Positions 1 to 8,380 of a DNA stretch of 17,851 nucleotides are shown here, in pieces (position 1 is the first letter of the stretch; each line of letters starts with the position of its first letter). A program made the translations under genes and the position numbers. The stretch covers positions 19,696 to 37,546 of the forward strand of contig DMYW01000054.1 in the NCBI GenBank assembly GCA_003482455.1. The letters run 5' to 3'. Under the pieces are notes generated by a model. The model had not been told where the DNA came from, did no database searches, and saw only the letters and a list, made by a program, of their open reading frames with translations. Source of the DNA: Rheinheimera sp. (GTDB lineage: Bacteria > Pseudomonadota > Gammaproteobacteria > Enterobacterales > Alteromonadaceae).

Positions 1-1127
1 GATTCAGTTTGCGTCATCGACCAAATCTGCACATTCATCTGATATAACAGCGCCATCATTCGGGAGACCAACTCAGGTTGAGACCGAACACCGACACCTA
101 CTACGGACAATTTTGCCAAGTTCGACTGAACTTGCGCAGGATTTGCACCACAGTCTACTAACAACTGTTGCACATCTTGCCCAACTTGCAACCAATCCGC
201 TTGGCTAATCACGACAGTCACTGTCAGTAACTCAGGCCAATGGCCGACTTGCTGTAACATGTCGGTTTCAACCTGATGAGCCGCCAATAAGGCGGTCAAT
301 TTCATTAATGTCTCTGGCGTTAAGCCGCTGCATTGCAAATATGCGAGGTTTTGCAAACAGGCAATACCAGAAATTTGCTGCCCTTGCATGGCAGACTCCT
401 CATAGACAACCAAAGTTCCCGCATCTGGACGAAACGTCGATAACACCCGCAGCGGCACCTGATAACGCCCAGCGTACTCCACCGAACGCGAATGCAACAC
501 TTTGGCTCCAAGCGATGCAAGCTCGAGCATGTCGACAAATGGAATTGTGCTCAAGCGACGTGCCTGTGGACAAATCCGTGGGTCAATGGTGTAAACGCCA
601 TCGACGTCCGTGTAAATCTGACACTCATCGGCTTTTAGCGCCGCAGCTAAGGCCACCGCAGATGTATCAGAACCGCCCCGCCCCAGTGTCGTGACATTGC
701 CTTCGACATCCCGACCTTGGAACCCAGCCACGACGACTATGTGGCCCTGCTCTAGTTCGCTGTGGAGACGTTCGGTATCAATTCGTTCAATGCGTGCTTT
801 GCCGAATTTATTGTCAGTATGAATACTGACTTGATCTGCGAGCAAAGATACGGCTGGATAACCACGTTTGATCAATGCAATCGATAACAGCGCGATCGTG
901 ACTTGTTCACCTGTGGCGGCGAGTACATCAAGCTCACGGCTAGCCGCTCGGGAATCGATCTGCTGGGCAAGCCCCAACAAACGGTTGGTTTCTCCCGCCA
1001 TCGCAGAAACCACAGCCACCACTTTATGGCCAGCCTGCACGGTGCGGATGATGAGCTCCGCTACCGCCTCAATGCGACTGGTGGTACCCACCGAGGTACC
1101 ACCAAATTTTTGCACCAATAACGCCAC
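1..1127 (-). CDS. lysC: Aspartate kinase, monofunctional LysC type (3' end cut off by window edge)
   Basis: Cytosolic enzyme that phosphorylates L-aspartate with ATP, the first step towards lysine, threonine, methionine and diaminopimelate. About 375 codons are visible; the family is usually 400-415 aa, so only the last few dozen residues should be missing. The N-terminus has the kinase signature VQKFGGTSVG (residues 5-14), then a TGEQV motif, GRGGSDTSA (149-157) and TDVDGVYTIDPR, followed by two ACT-like regulatory repeats. I chose the GTG start at 1127 because it gives MALLVQKFGG, the usual family N-terminus; no good Shine-Dalgarno sequence precedes it. It begins 4 nt after the alaS stop, so translation is probably coupled, and alaS-lysC is a common gammaproteobacterial order. 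The second ACT repeat ends in QIWSMTQTE, where many lysine-sensitive enzymes read roughly NIxMISTSE, so feedback control may differ (inference). The kinase call is secure. Confidence 0.93.
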   Translation of the reverse strand, partial: MALLVQKFGGTSVGTTSRIEAVAELIIRTVQAGHKVVAVVSAMAGETNRLLGLAQQIDSRAASRELDVLAATGEQVTIALLSIALIKRGYPAVSLLADQVSIHTDNKFGKARIERIDTERLHSELEQGHIVVVAGFQGRDVEGNVTTLGRGGSDTSAVALAAALKADECQIYTDVDGVYTIDPRICPQARRLSTIPFVDMLELASLGAKVLHSRSVEYAGRYQVPLRVLSTFRPDAGTLVVYEESAMQGQQISGIACLQNLAYLQCSGLTPETLMKLTALLAAHQVETDMLQQVGHWPELLTVTVVISQADWLQVGQDVQQLLVDCGANPAQVQSNLAKLSVVGVGVRSQPELVSRMMALLYQMNVQIWSMTQTE

Positions 1128-1131
1128 TGGA

Positions 1132-3756
1132 TTACAGCTTCGATACTAACTGGTCGCGAGCACCTGCAAGCACAGCCGCCAGTGCATCAACATGAGTACC
1201 ACCGGCTTGGGCTAAGTCTGGCTTGCCGCCACCTTTGCCACCCAGCTGTTCTGCCGCCCAGCCAACTAGCTGGCCGGCGTGGACTTTGTCGGTTAAGTCT
1301 TTGGTGACACCGGCAATCAAGCTAACTTTGCCATCGCTGACCGTAGCCAGTAACAACACGCCTGAACCAATTTTGACTTTCAGTTCGTCAACCAGCGTGC
1401 GGAAGCCTTTTGGATCAACACCGGCCAGTTCAGCGATCAACACTTTATGACCATTGATCAGTTCAGCTTTATCCAGCAACGATGCGCCTGCAGCACTGGC
1501 CAGTTTGGCCTTGGCTTGCTCTAAGTCTTTTTCCAGCGACTTGGCGCGGTCCAGGGTTTGTTCGACACGTTCAGCAATCGACAGCACATCGCCTTTAAGT
1601 AGCGCAGCTACCGCTTGTGCTTGTTGTTCAAGCTTGTGCAAATACGCCAGCGCACCCTCACCTGTCACCGCTTCAATCCGGCGCACGCCTGCAGCGATAC
1701 CGCTTTCTACCACCACTTTAAACAGGCCGATATCACCGGTGCGAGCGACGTGGGTACCACCACACAGTTCAATCGAGAACTCGCCCATCGACAACACGCG
1801 CACGTCGTCATCGTATTTTTCACCAAACAGTGCCATGGCTCCAGCAGCTTTGGCGGCATCCAACTGCATCAAACGTGTGACGACTTCATGGTTGGCTTGA
1901 ATTTGGCTATTCACCAGCTGCTCAATGGCGCGGATCTCGTCGGCTTTTACCGCTTCAAAATGCGCGAAATCAAAACGCAGGCGATCAGGGCCCACTTGTG
2001 AGCCTTTTTGCACCACATGATCACCAAGCACTTGCTGCAGCGCGGCGTGCAATAAATGCGTCGCCGAGTGGTTTTTACGAATAGCGTTCCGGCGAGTTAC
2101 GTCAATTTGCGCATCGACGCGGTCGCCAACTTGCAGTGAACCTTCAATCGAGCCTTTGTGGGCAAAGGCTTTACCGACTTTGACGGTATCAGTCACGGTG
2201 AACACAGCGCCATTGGCCAGCGTCAAGGTACCGGTATCGCCCATTTGACCGCCAGATTCAGCATAAAATGGTGTTTGATTCAAAATGACTAACGCTTGTT
2301 GACCATCAATAATCGACTCAACGGCTTGGCCATCACGGATAATTTCCAGCACGCTAGCGTTGCCATGCACGTCGCTGTAACCCGTAAAATCAGTCACTTG
2401 GTTAGATGTCACGGCGGTGTTGTAATCGGTGCCGAAATTCGATGCTTCTTTGGCGCGACGACGTTGTTCGTCCATCGCCGCTTCAAAGCCTGCTTGGTCA
2501 ACTGTGTAGCCTTGCTCGCGCGCTACATCGTTGGTCAAATCGACTGGGAAGCCATAAGTATCGTACAGTTTAAAGGCCAACTCGCCAGGGATCACTTTGC
2601 TGTCACCCAAGTTCGCCAACGCATCTTGCAACAACAGCAGGCCACGCTCGAGCGTTTTGCCAAACTGTTCTTCTTCCATGCGCAGTACTTTTTCAATAAT
2701 GGCTTGTTTTTCAATCAGCTCTGGATAGGCATCACCCATCTGACGTGCCAATTCCACCACGATTTTGCTAAAGAACACACCTTTGGCGCCCAGCTGATTG
2801 CCGTGACGCACAGCGCGGCGAATAATGCGGCGCAGCACATAACCACGGCCTTCGTTGCTTGGCATCACGCCGTCAGCAACCAAGAAAGAGCAACTACGGA
2901 TATGGTCGGCAATCACGCGCAGCGACTTGTTATCCAAGTCAGTGGTACCTGTGACCTCTGCGGCCGCTTTGATCAGTGCTTGGAAAGTATCGATTTCATA
3001 GTTGCTGTGGACGTGTTGCAGAATCGCGGAAATACGCTCCAAGCCCATGCCGGTATCGACGCTTGGTTTTGGCAGCGGTTCCATGCGGCCGTCGGCGTGA
3101 CGGTTAAACTGCATGAAGACGTTGTTCCAGATCTCAATGAAGCGGTCGCCGTCTTCGTCCGGTGAGCCTGGTGGGCCGCCCCAAATCTCTTCGCCGTGAT
3201 CGTAGAAAATCTCGGTACATGGACCGCACGGGCCTGTGTCGCCCATAGCCCAGAAGTTGTCTGATGCGTACGGCGCGCCTTTGTTGTCGCCGATGCGAAT
3301 GGTGCGCTCAGCGGGTACGCCGACTTCTTTGGTCCAAATGTCATACGCTTCATCGTCGGTGGCGTAGACTGTCACCCACAGCTTTTCTTTCGGCAGCTGC
3401 AGCGTTTCGGTTAAAAACTCCCACGCATAAGCAATGGCTTCGCGTTTGAAATAATCACCAAAGCTGAAGTTACCCAGCATTTCGAAAAAGGTATGGTGAC
3501 GGGCGGTATAACCGACGTTTTCTAAGTCGTTGTGTTTACCACCGGCGCGAACGCAACGTTGTGCTGTCACAGCACGGCTGTAGCTACGTTTATCTTGACC
3601 TAAAAATACATCTTTAAATTGCACCATACCGGCGTTGGTGAACAGCAGCGTTGGGTCATTGCCTGGGATTAACGAGCTGCTTGACACCACTTGGTGACCT
3701 TTACTGGCAAAATAATCCAGGAAGGCGCGGCGCAGTTGTGCGGACGTCATGTACAT
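1132..3756 (-). CDS. alaS: Alanyl-tRNA synthetase
   Basis: Cytosolic class II synthetase that charges tRNA-Ala and edits mischarged Ser/Gly. The product is 874 aa against 876 in E. coli. The class II aminoacylation core starts near the N-terminus (AFLDYFASKGH, then LLFTNAGMVQFKDVFLG). The editing domain carries HSATH (His563 and His567) and CGGTH (Cys665 and His669), which match the zinc-binding residues of the E. coli enzyme almost position for position. The C-terminal C-Ala domain ends with the glycine-rich GGKGGGKPDLAQAGG stretch. The start may be 3756 (MYMTSAQ) or the second ATG at 3750 (MTSAQ). An AGGA about 7 nt upstream of 3756, overlapping the recX stop codon, favours the first. It lies 9 nt after recX and 4 nt before lysC, so all three are probably cotranscribed. 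Confidence 0.97.
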   Translation of the reverse strand: MYMTSAQLRRAFLDYFASKGHQVVSSSSLIPGNDPTLLFTNAGMVQFKDVFLGQDKRSYSRAVTAQRCVRAGGKHNDLENVGYTARHHTFFEMLGNFSFGDYFKREAIAYAWEFLTETLQLPKEKLWVTVYATDDEAYDIWTKEVGVPAERTIRIGDNKGAPYASDNFWAMGDTGPCGPCTEIFYDHGEEIWGGPPGSPDEDGDRFIEIWNNVFMQFNRHADGRMEPLPKPSVDTGMGLERISAILQHVHSNYEIDTFQALIKAAAEVTGTTDLDNKSLRVIADHIRSCSFLVADGVMPSNEGRGYVLRRIIRRAVRHGNQLGAKGVFFSKIVVELARQMGDAYPELIEKQAIIEKVLRMEEEQFGKTLERGLLLLQDALANLGDSKVIPGELAFKLYDTYGFPVDLTNDVAREQGYTVDQAGFEAAMDEQRRRAKEASNFGTDYNTAVTSNQVTDFTGYSDVHGNASVLEIIRDGQAVESIIDGQQALVILNQTPFYAESGGQMGDTGTLTLANGAVFTVTDTVKVGKAFAHKGSIEGSLQVGDRVDAQIDVTRRNAIRKNHSATHLLHAALQQVLGDHVVQKGSQVGPDRLRFDFAHFEAVKADEIRAIEQLVNSQIQANHEVVTRLMQLDAAKAAGAMALFGEKYDDDVRVLSMGEFSIELCGGTHVARTGDIGLFKVVVESGIAAGVRRIEAVTGEGALAYLHKLEQQAQAVAALLKGDVLSIAERVEQTLDRAKSLEKDLEQAKAKLASAAGASLLDKAELINGHKVLIAELAGVDPKGFRTLVDELKVKIGSGVLLLATVSDGKVSLIAGVTKDLTDKVHAGQLVGWAAEQLGGKGGGKPDLAQAGGTHVDALAAVLAGARDQLVSKL

Positions 3757-3765
3757 ACCTGTTTC

Positions 3766-4218
3766 CTAATTTTGTTGAATTAATGCTTCGCGGATTTGAT
3801 CACTGGTAAAACCATGGCGCTGTAAATAAGCCATCCGCTTTTGTTTTTCTTTTAGATCCGCTGGCACAGTCTCGCCGTACTTTTTTTCGTAACAACGACG
3901 CGCCAACGCATACCAATCTAGTTCTTCACTGGCGAGCAATTCGCCCAAAAGGGCCGACGACACCTGATGAAGTTGGGCCGCCTGCTTAATAAATAAAGGG
4001 CCGTAACCACGATTTGCTTTGCTGCGCACCAACATATCGGCAAAACGCGCATCACTTTGCAAGTTTTCGGCTTCCAGCTGCGCCAACTGTTGCTCGCCGT
4101 CAGCTGGTTCGACCTGCCATTCGTGCATTTTACGCCGAAGTTCTGCTTTGGAATACTCCCGGCGACCCAGAAGCTGCAACAACCGTGCGCGAACCTGCGT
4201 TTGATCAAGTTCACTCAT
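3766..4218 (-). CDS. recX: Regulatory protein RecX
   Basis: A 150-aa all-helical RecX/OraA family protein. RecX binds RecA filaments and limits their extension and their recombinase and coprotease activities in the cytosol. The family pattern is visible: LLGRREYSKAELRRKM at residues 14-29, then DARFADMLVRSKANRGYGP in the second repeat and a basic C-terminus (KYGETVPADLKEKQKRMAYLQRHGF). The length is typical. Its ATG overlaps the stop of the upstream membrane-protein gene in an ATGA (4215-4218), which implies translational coupling. recX most often follows recA directly; here recA is absent and recX is preceded by a membrane-protein gene, while alaS follows as in many gammaproteobacteria. I see no LexA box near it, so SOS control is not apparent in this window. 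Confidence 0.92.
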   Translation of the reverse strand: MSELDQTQVRARLLQLLGRREYSKAELRRKMHEWQVEPADGEQQLAQLEAENLQSDARFADMLVRSKANRGYGPLFIKQAAQLHQVSSALLGELLASEELDWYALARRCYEKKYGETVPADLKEKQKRMAYLQRHGFTSDQIREALIQQN

Positions 4219-4997
4219 ACTTCAAATGTATCCGAGGCCGCCGCATCAGCTGCAGGTTCTGCGGGCGTTAATACAAAACAGTCACGGAATGATAAGAAAA
4301 ATGAAATCAATACGACAGGGATCATCAACACACACAACAGCAAGATCCCCGCTGCTGCCAGTATTGGCACTAACTGTGACAACAAGATCAACACTTGCAC
4401 CACCATAAACAAACCTGCAAACAGCAACAAAGAATAGACAGTCAACGGCCACATATTTTTGGTACTGGCTGACAAGCTCGCGCGCAGCACCGCGCCAAGC
4501 CGGCGTTCGCCAAGGAAATAGACGATGGGCTCGGCATAAGCAAACAGCATAGTGTAGAGGCCAAAATAGCCCAACAGCAGTAGCAGTGTATCGAGCTCCA
4601 TGTGGATATTTTGCACGCTGTTGATATTGTTTGGGTCAATCACGGGTAGATTCAGAAATGCCAACGGCACTAAAAACAACAATCTGACGCAGCCGAGCAA
4701 CAACAAATGTTTCCGCGGCAACGGCTGACTAAACACACCAAATAAGCGTTCAACTTGCGGTTTTTTGCCTTGCAAAGCATCGACCACACATTGATAAAAC
4801 CCTGCAATCATCACGGGCCAGACGATCGGAACTAGGACATTGGCAACGGGAAGGCTGCTGCCAATCAGCATCACTAAGTACATCAACAAAGACAGTCCAA
4901 TTAACGAGGGATATTTACGCAATAACGCGAATGTGTCCGTAATCCATCGCACAGCCAGTCGTGTCGTTACACGTCGGGTGATAATTTGAAGGTTCAT
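4215..4997 (-). CDS. BPSS1780-family integral membrane protein, function unknown
   Basis: A 260-aa inner-membrane protein with about six hydrophobic segments, near residues 31-49, 51-72, 98-116, 136-162, 184-208 and 209-237. The N-terminal pattern (RLAVRWITDTFALLRKYPSL, then a long hydrophobic run with GxxLP and a further GFYQCVVDALQGKKP loop) fits the BPSS1780 family, whose role is not established. The C-terminus is a short Ala/Glu-rich cytosolic tail. The start at 4997 is supported by AGGA about 10 nt upstream and by an ATGA overlap with the end of the cupin gene; its own stop overlaps the recX start in the same way. This double overlap places it firmly inside the minus-strand operon. The family call rests on pattern recognition only, and no catalytic motif is visible. 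Confidence 0.75.
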   Translation of the reverse strand: MNLQIITRRVTTRLAVRWITDTFALLRKYPSLIGLSLLMYLVMLIGSSLPVANVLVPIVWPVMIAGFYQCVVDALQGKKPQVERLFGVFSQPLPRKHLLLLGCVRLLFLVPLAFLNLPVIDPNNINSVQNIHMELDTLLLLLGYFGLYTMLFAYAEPIVYFLGERRLGAVLRASLSASTKNMWPLTVYSLLLFAGLFMVVQVLILLSQLVPILAAAGILLLCVLMIPVVLISFFLSFRDCFVLTPAEPAADAAASDTFEV

Positions 4998-5521
4998 GCA
5001 GCAAAATTCCTTTGAAATGGCGATATGTCGCCGACAGTCGCGTGCTGCAACCAAGTCAAGCAAGCGGCTGTTTGTATTGAGTTTTCGAGCGCCGAAAACC
5101 TAGCAATGTCTGTTGGAACTGCCGCGTCAAACGGTCCCTGTTTAATTTCGATAAACACGGCAGGTTGCTCGCATACTAAGCTGTGCCACGTTAGCGGCGG
5201 CAACTCAACAGCACACAAAGCGCTTCCCGCAGCAATATGCTGACGCGACAGCACTTTGCCTGCATCATCAAAGACCAGCAGATCAACGGCACCGCTTAGG
5301 ATTATAAATAGTTCCCACTGCTGCGGCTGGGTGTGGCGATGGATTGGCACAAAACTCTCTGGCAACAATCCAATCACTAACCGCTGCACTGGGTCTTGGT
5401 GCGACGCATGCAAAGTCAAAAAGCTACGTTTGCGCGCTGACAATGCCGCCTCATCCAGCAGGCGCTGAAATAAAGCCGAGTCCAGTTGCACTTGCGCCGC
5501 CGCTACATCAGTCACGGACAA
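4994..5521 (-). CDS. WbuC-family cupin-fold metalloprotein
   Basis: A 175-aa protein with one small beta-barrel cupin domain. Family hallmarks are the helical lead-in (residues 13-33, LDSALFQRLLDEAALSARKR), the metal-binding PIHRHTQPQQWELF motif (His61, His63 and nearby Glu70), LSGAVDLLVFD, and TWHSLV (His113). The tail EIKQGPFD resembles the family's usual E-K-GPY ending. WbuC homologues sit in some O-antigen clusters, but no saccharide-synthesis genes are here, so a sugar-related role should not be assumed. The start is uncertain: the longest frame uses TTG at 5521, and a GTG at 5515 is the other option. No in-frame ATG is available, because an upstream ATG runs straight into a stop. The gene overlaps the S46 peptidase gene by 14 nt and the membrane-protein gene by 4 nt. 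Biochemical function is unknown. Confidence 0.8.
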   Translation of the reverse strand: MSVTDVAAAQVQLDSALFQRLLDEAALSARKRSFLTLHASHQDPVQRLVIGLLPESFVPIHRHTQPQQWELFIILSGAVDLLVFDDAGKVLSRQHIAAGSALCAVELPPLTWHSLVCEQPAVFIEIKQGPFDAAVPTDIARFSALENSIQTAACLTWLQHATVGDISPFQRNFAA

Positions 5522-7670
5522 TACTCATTTCATTTAGCAAGTTGCTTGCACCATCGACTTTTTCCATTTGCCATAACAAATAGCGGCTATCGACATGAAT
5601 TGAGCGATTGAGAGCGGCGTCATAACTGTAATTGCCAATGATCCCTTCAATCACCCCATCAAATAACAAACCCACCAGTTCCGCTTTACCATTAAGCGTC
5701 GGTGAGCCGGAATTGCCACCCGTGGTATCGACGGTCGACAAGAAGTTCACCGGTACAGTGGCTTGGCCTGGTAACTGATACCCAGCCCAATCGCCTTTGG
5801 TTATTGCTGCAAGCTGAGCCGCAGGTGCCGCAAATGGCTCTTGACCTGTGTGTTTTTTGGCAATGCCTTGCAAGGTTGAAAATGGACCTTTAAACACGCC
5901 ATCCACCGGTGAATAACCACGGACATTGCCATACGTCACGCGCAGTGTGCCGTTAGCATCGGCATATACGGGTTGACGTTGGGATTTATGAAAAGCGATC
6001 ACTGCAGACATCACTTTTGGCCGAACCGACGATAACTTGCCCAGGCGCTCCTTTTGCTGCTGTTCCAACTGCATATCTGTTTGCGATAGCGCGACTGCAA
6101 ACTGCAACATAGGGTCGGTGCTCTCGGCAATTTCATTGACCGGTTTATCTAGCCAGGCCATGCGCAGCGCTTCGTCACTCAACGTGGTTTTTTCGTACAT
6201 GCCCGCCAGTTGCGCGCGCACGGCAGCTTCATCAAACCCTTGCTCTAGTTGGAAAAACTTGTCAAACGCAGGTAAATGTTGCTCTGCGGGCAGCGCAGCA
6301 TACAGCTTGATGAAATGCAGGGCGATTTCTAAATCAACTGCCGGAACATAACTGCGGCTCATCCGATTTAAACTGGCTTTAAGCCGCGGTAAATCGCGTT
6401 GCTGATAACCGGCTTCACGCACTGCATCATCTTTTTGTTGCTCTTGGGCGAAGCGGTATAACTTGCGAGCCGTACTAAAAGCCTGCGCATAATCAAAGTA
6501 TTGCAAAATTAGATCGCGTTGGCTGGTCGCGGCTTGTTGCTCTACTAACTGATTCAGCGTATTGACCGCAGGCAAGTAGCGAATTTTGCGCGCAGATTCC
6601 TTGTTTAACCAGCTCAAAAATGCTTTATCAAACTCGTCCTTACGTGCTTGGGTATCGCCTTGTTGGTAGGTCTGCAGCATGCCGTCGAAGTTTTTCGCGT
6701 AGTTAGCAAGTGACGCCAAAATTGCTTCATAACGGATGCGCTCATCCGAGCCTGACGCTGTATGTTGGTTAATTAGCGCCATTAATTGCTCGCGATACGC
6801 TTTTGATTGCGGGAGTACTTCAGTAAATTGATGACGCACTTCGTTAGCGGTCATGTGGCGGTTGGTGCGCCCAGGATAGCCAAGCACCATGACAAAATCA
6901 CCGTCGGCAACGCCTTTGGCCGACACTTTTAAAAAGGATGGCGGTGTGTATGGCACATTATCAGCGCTAAAATCTGCCGGTTTGCCATCTTTGCCGACAT
7001 AGGCGCGGTAGAACGAATAATCGCCCGTATGACGTGGCCACATCCAGTTATCCACATCGCCACCGAACTTGCCCACGCCCATCGCCGGTGCATACACCAG
7101 TCGCACATCGCGGATCTCTAATTGTTTAATCAAATAATACTCAAGGCCACCATGGAAGCTATAGACCTCACAACGATAGCCTGCTTGCGCCTCGCATTGC
7201 GCCACCAAATCTTTGCGCAGGGCATCAATAGCTTCGAAACGATCCTGCCCCTGCATCTGAGGCTCTAACTCTTGCAAAATAGCTTCTGTGACATTTTGGA
7301 CTTGTTCTGTCACATAAATTTTGGCGCCTGGCGCTGCGGGCAATTCATCTGCCAGCGTTTTAGCCAAAAAGCCCTTTTGCAACAGGTTGTTGTCGGCCTT
7401 ACTGTTGTACTGAATACTGCTGTATGCGCAATGATGATTGGTCAGAGCTAAACCTTGCGGGGATACGAATGACGCGGTACAACCACCTAAACTAATCACC
7501 GCGTTCATCGGAAACTTGGTGAGATCAGCCAGTGAGGCGGCATCCAATTGCAAACCGCGTTCTTTTAATACTGTTTCTAATTCTGGTAACTGATGTGGCT
7601 GCCACATCCCTTCGTCTGCCGCTGCAAAATTGGCAGTCAACAGACAGATCACAGAAATGATTTTTTTCAT
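5508..7670 (-). CDS. S46-family dipeptidyl-peptidase, DPP7-like, secreted
   Basis: A 720-aa serine exopeptidase that removes dipeptides from the N-termini of oligopeptides, probably in the periplasm or on the cell surface. Residues 1 to about 18 form a signal peptide (KK, a hydrophobic core, then an FAAA-D cleavage region). The chymotrypsin-like catalytic residues are visible: TNHHCAY (His79/His80), the GGDVDNWMWPRHTGDYSF block (Asp205/Asp207) and TGGNSGSP (Ser654). All three blocks are S46 signatures, and 700-720 aa is the normal length. In Porphyromonas enzymes the residue in the FDG/FDR motif separates DPP7 (Gly, aliphatic P1) from DPP11 (Arg, acidic P1). Here it is Gly672, which suggests DPP7-like preference (inference). 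It is the first gene of the minus-strand operon. Its ATG is overlapped by the stop of a 5-codon ATG frame starting at 7684. Only a weak Shine-Dalgarno-like GGAA is present. Confidence 0.93.
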   Translation of the reverse strand: MKKIISVICLLTANFAAADEGMWQPHQLPELETVLKERGLQLDAASLADLTKFPMNAVISLGGCTASFVSPQGLALTNHHCAYSSIQYNSKADNNLLQKGFLAKTLADELPAAPGAKIYVTEQVQNVTEAILQELEPQMQGQDRFEAIDALRKDLVAQCEAQAGYRCEVYSFHGGLEYYLIKQLEIRDVRLVYAPAMGVGKFGGDVDNWMWPRHTGDYSFYRAYVGKDGKPADFSADNVPYTPPSFLKVSAKGVADGDFVMVLGYPGRTNRHMTANEVRHQFTEVLPQSKAYREQLMALINQHTASGSDERIRYEAILASLANYAKNFDGMLQTYQQGDTQARKDEFDKAFLSWLNKESARKIRYLPAVNTLNQLVEQQAATSQRDLILQYFDYAQAFSTARKLYRFAQEQQKDDAVREAGYQQRDLPRLKASLNRMSRSYVPAVDLEIALHFIKLYAALPAEQHLPAFDKFFQLEQGFDEAAVRAQLAGMYEKTTLSDEALRMAWLDKPVNEIAESTDPMLQFAVALSQTDMQLEQQQKERLGKLSSVRPKVMSAVIAFHKSQRQPVYADANGTLRVTYGNVRGYSPVDGVFKGPFSTLQGIAKKHTGQEPFAAPAAQLAAITKGDWAGYQLPGQATVPVNFLSTVDTTGGNSGSPTLNGKAELVGLLFDGVIEGIIGNYSYDAALNRSIHVDSRYLLWQMEKVDGASNLLNEMSIVRD

Positions 7671-7812
7671 GCGCCCGGTTCCATATGTGTTGTTGTGCGG
7701 GAGAAAAAGCGGTGGGACTTAATCGCATCGGCGTCCAAAAACCGTTAGGCTGCATTGTGCGCTAAAACGCGATGAATTTGCAGCCCTTTTAGCCATAGAA
7801 TTTATAGCTTTG

Positions 7813-7842
7813 CTTGAATTCCCGCCTTCAAAACCCTATCTT
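7813..7842 (+). promoter_or_regulatory. yqhA promoter, sigma70-like with a sigma32-like overlap
   Basis: TTGAAT (7814-7819) and TATCTT (7837-7842) are 17 bp apart, a good sigma70 arrangement 28 bp before the yqhA start codon. The same bases also read CTTGAAT (7813-7819), 14 bp, CCCTATCT (7834-7841), close to the sigma32 consensus CTTGAAA / CCCCATNT. Which sigma factor is used cannot be settled by eye. The rest of the 199-bp divergent region (7671-7869) must also hold the promoter of the S46 operon. The best minus-strand match is TTGAAG (7826-7831) with TATAAA (7801-7806) at a long 19-bp spacing, which would overlap this promoter. Confidence 0.55.
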
Positions 7843-7869
7843 TCCGGCTCGTATTAAAGAGGATTTCAC

Positions 7870-8370
7870 ATGGAAAAGATTGTTGAACGCTTGATGTATG
7901 CCAGCCGTTGGTTGATGGCCCCGATTTATCTTGGTCTTAGCTTGGTATTGATGGCGCTGGGAATTAAGTTTTTCCAAGAAGTTTGGCATGTGTTCAGTGA
8001 AGTCTGGGTGATGAAAGAGGCCGACTTAATTTTGATTATCTTATCGATGATCGATATTACGCTGGTCGGCGGCTTGATCATCATGGTGATGTTATCTGGA
8101 TATGAGAATTTCGTGTCGCGGTTAGACATCTCTGATAGTGACGAAAAACTAGGCTGGTTGGGTAAAGTCGATTCAGGCTCATTAAAAAACAAAGTTGCTG
8201 CGTCAATCGTCGCGATTTCATCGATTCACTTGCTCAAAGTGTTTATGGACACGCCAAATATCCCCAATGACAAAATCATGTGGTATCTGCTTATCCATAT
8301 CACCTTTGTGTTGTCCGCATTTGCGATGGGTTATCTCGACAAATTAACGAAGGATAAAAGCGCTGGGTAG
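7870..8370 (+). CDS. yqhA: YqhA, UPF0114-family inner-membrane protein
   Basis: A 166-aa integral membrane protein closely resembling E. coli YqhA (164 aa). Shared stretches include MYASRWLMAPIYLGLSL at the N-terminus, MVMLSGYENFVS and LDISDSDEKL in the middle, SLKNKVAASIVAISSIHLL, and HITFVLSAFAMGYLDKL at the end. Four transmembrane segments are expected, around residues 15-35, 53-78, 110-128 and 137-157. The molecular function of UPF0114 proteins is not established. The ATG at 7870 has a strong AAGAGGA Shine-Dalgarno 6 nt upstream (7857-7863). It is the first gene after the divergent promoter region and may form a unit with the downstream kinase, although a hairpin sits just past its stop codon. 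Confidence 0.95.
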   Translation: MEKIVERLMYASRWLMAPIYLGLSLVLMALGIKFFQEVWHVFSEVWVMKEADLILIILSMIDITLVGGLIIMVMLSGYENFVSRLDISDSDEKLGWLGKVDSGSLKNKVAASIVAISSIHLLKVFMDTPNIPNDKIMWYLLIHITFVLSAFAMGYLDKLTKDKSAG

Positions 8371-8380
8371 CGCCTGAACA

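Noticed and set aside
308..694. Open frame of 128 codons on the plus strand opposite lysC
   Set aside because: The minus strand encodes an intact aspartate kinase over the whole stretch; the plus-strand peptide has no recognisable features.
2296..3165. Long open frame of 289 codons on the plus strand inside alaS
   Set aside because: It is antisense to the highly conserved AlaRS core, shows no recognisable family pattern and no ribosome site, and is explained by codon bias of alaS.
7667..7684. Five-codon upstream frame (ATG to TGA) whose stop overlaps the S46 peptidase start codon
   Set aside because: It has no ribosome site and no regulatory codon content such as repeated amino acids; a chance overlap is the simplest reading.
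7525..7755. Minus-strand open frame of 76 codons over the peptidase start and upstream region
   Set aside because: It lies largely in another frame of the peptidase gene and shows no family features or Shine-Dalgarno sequence.
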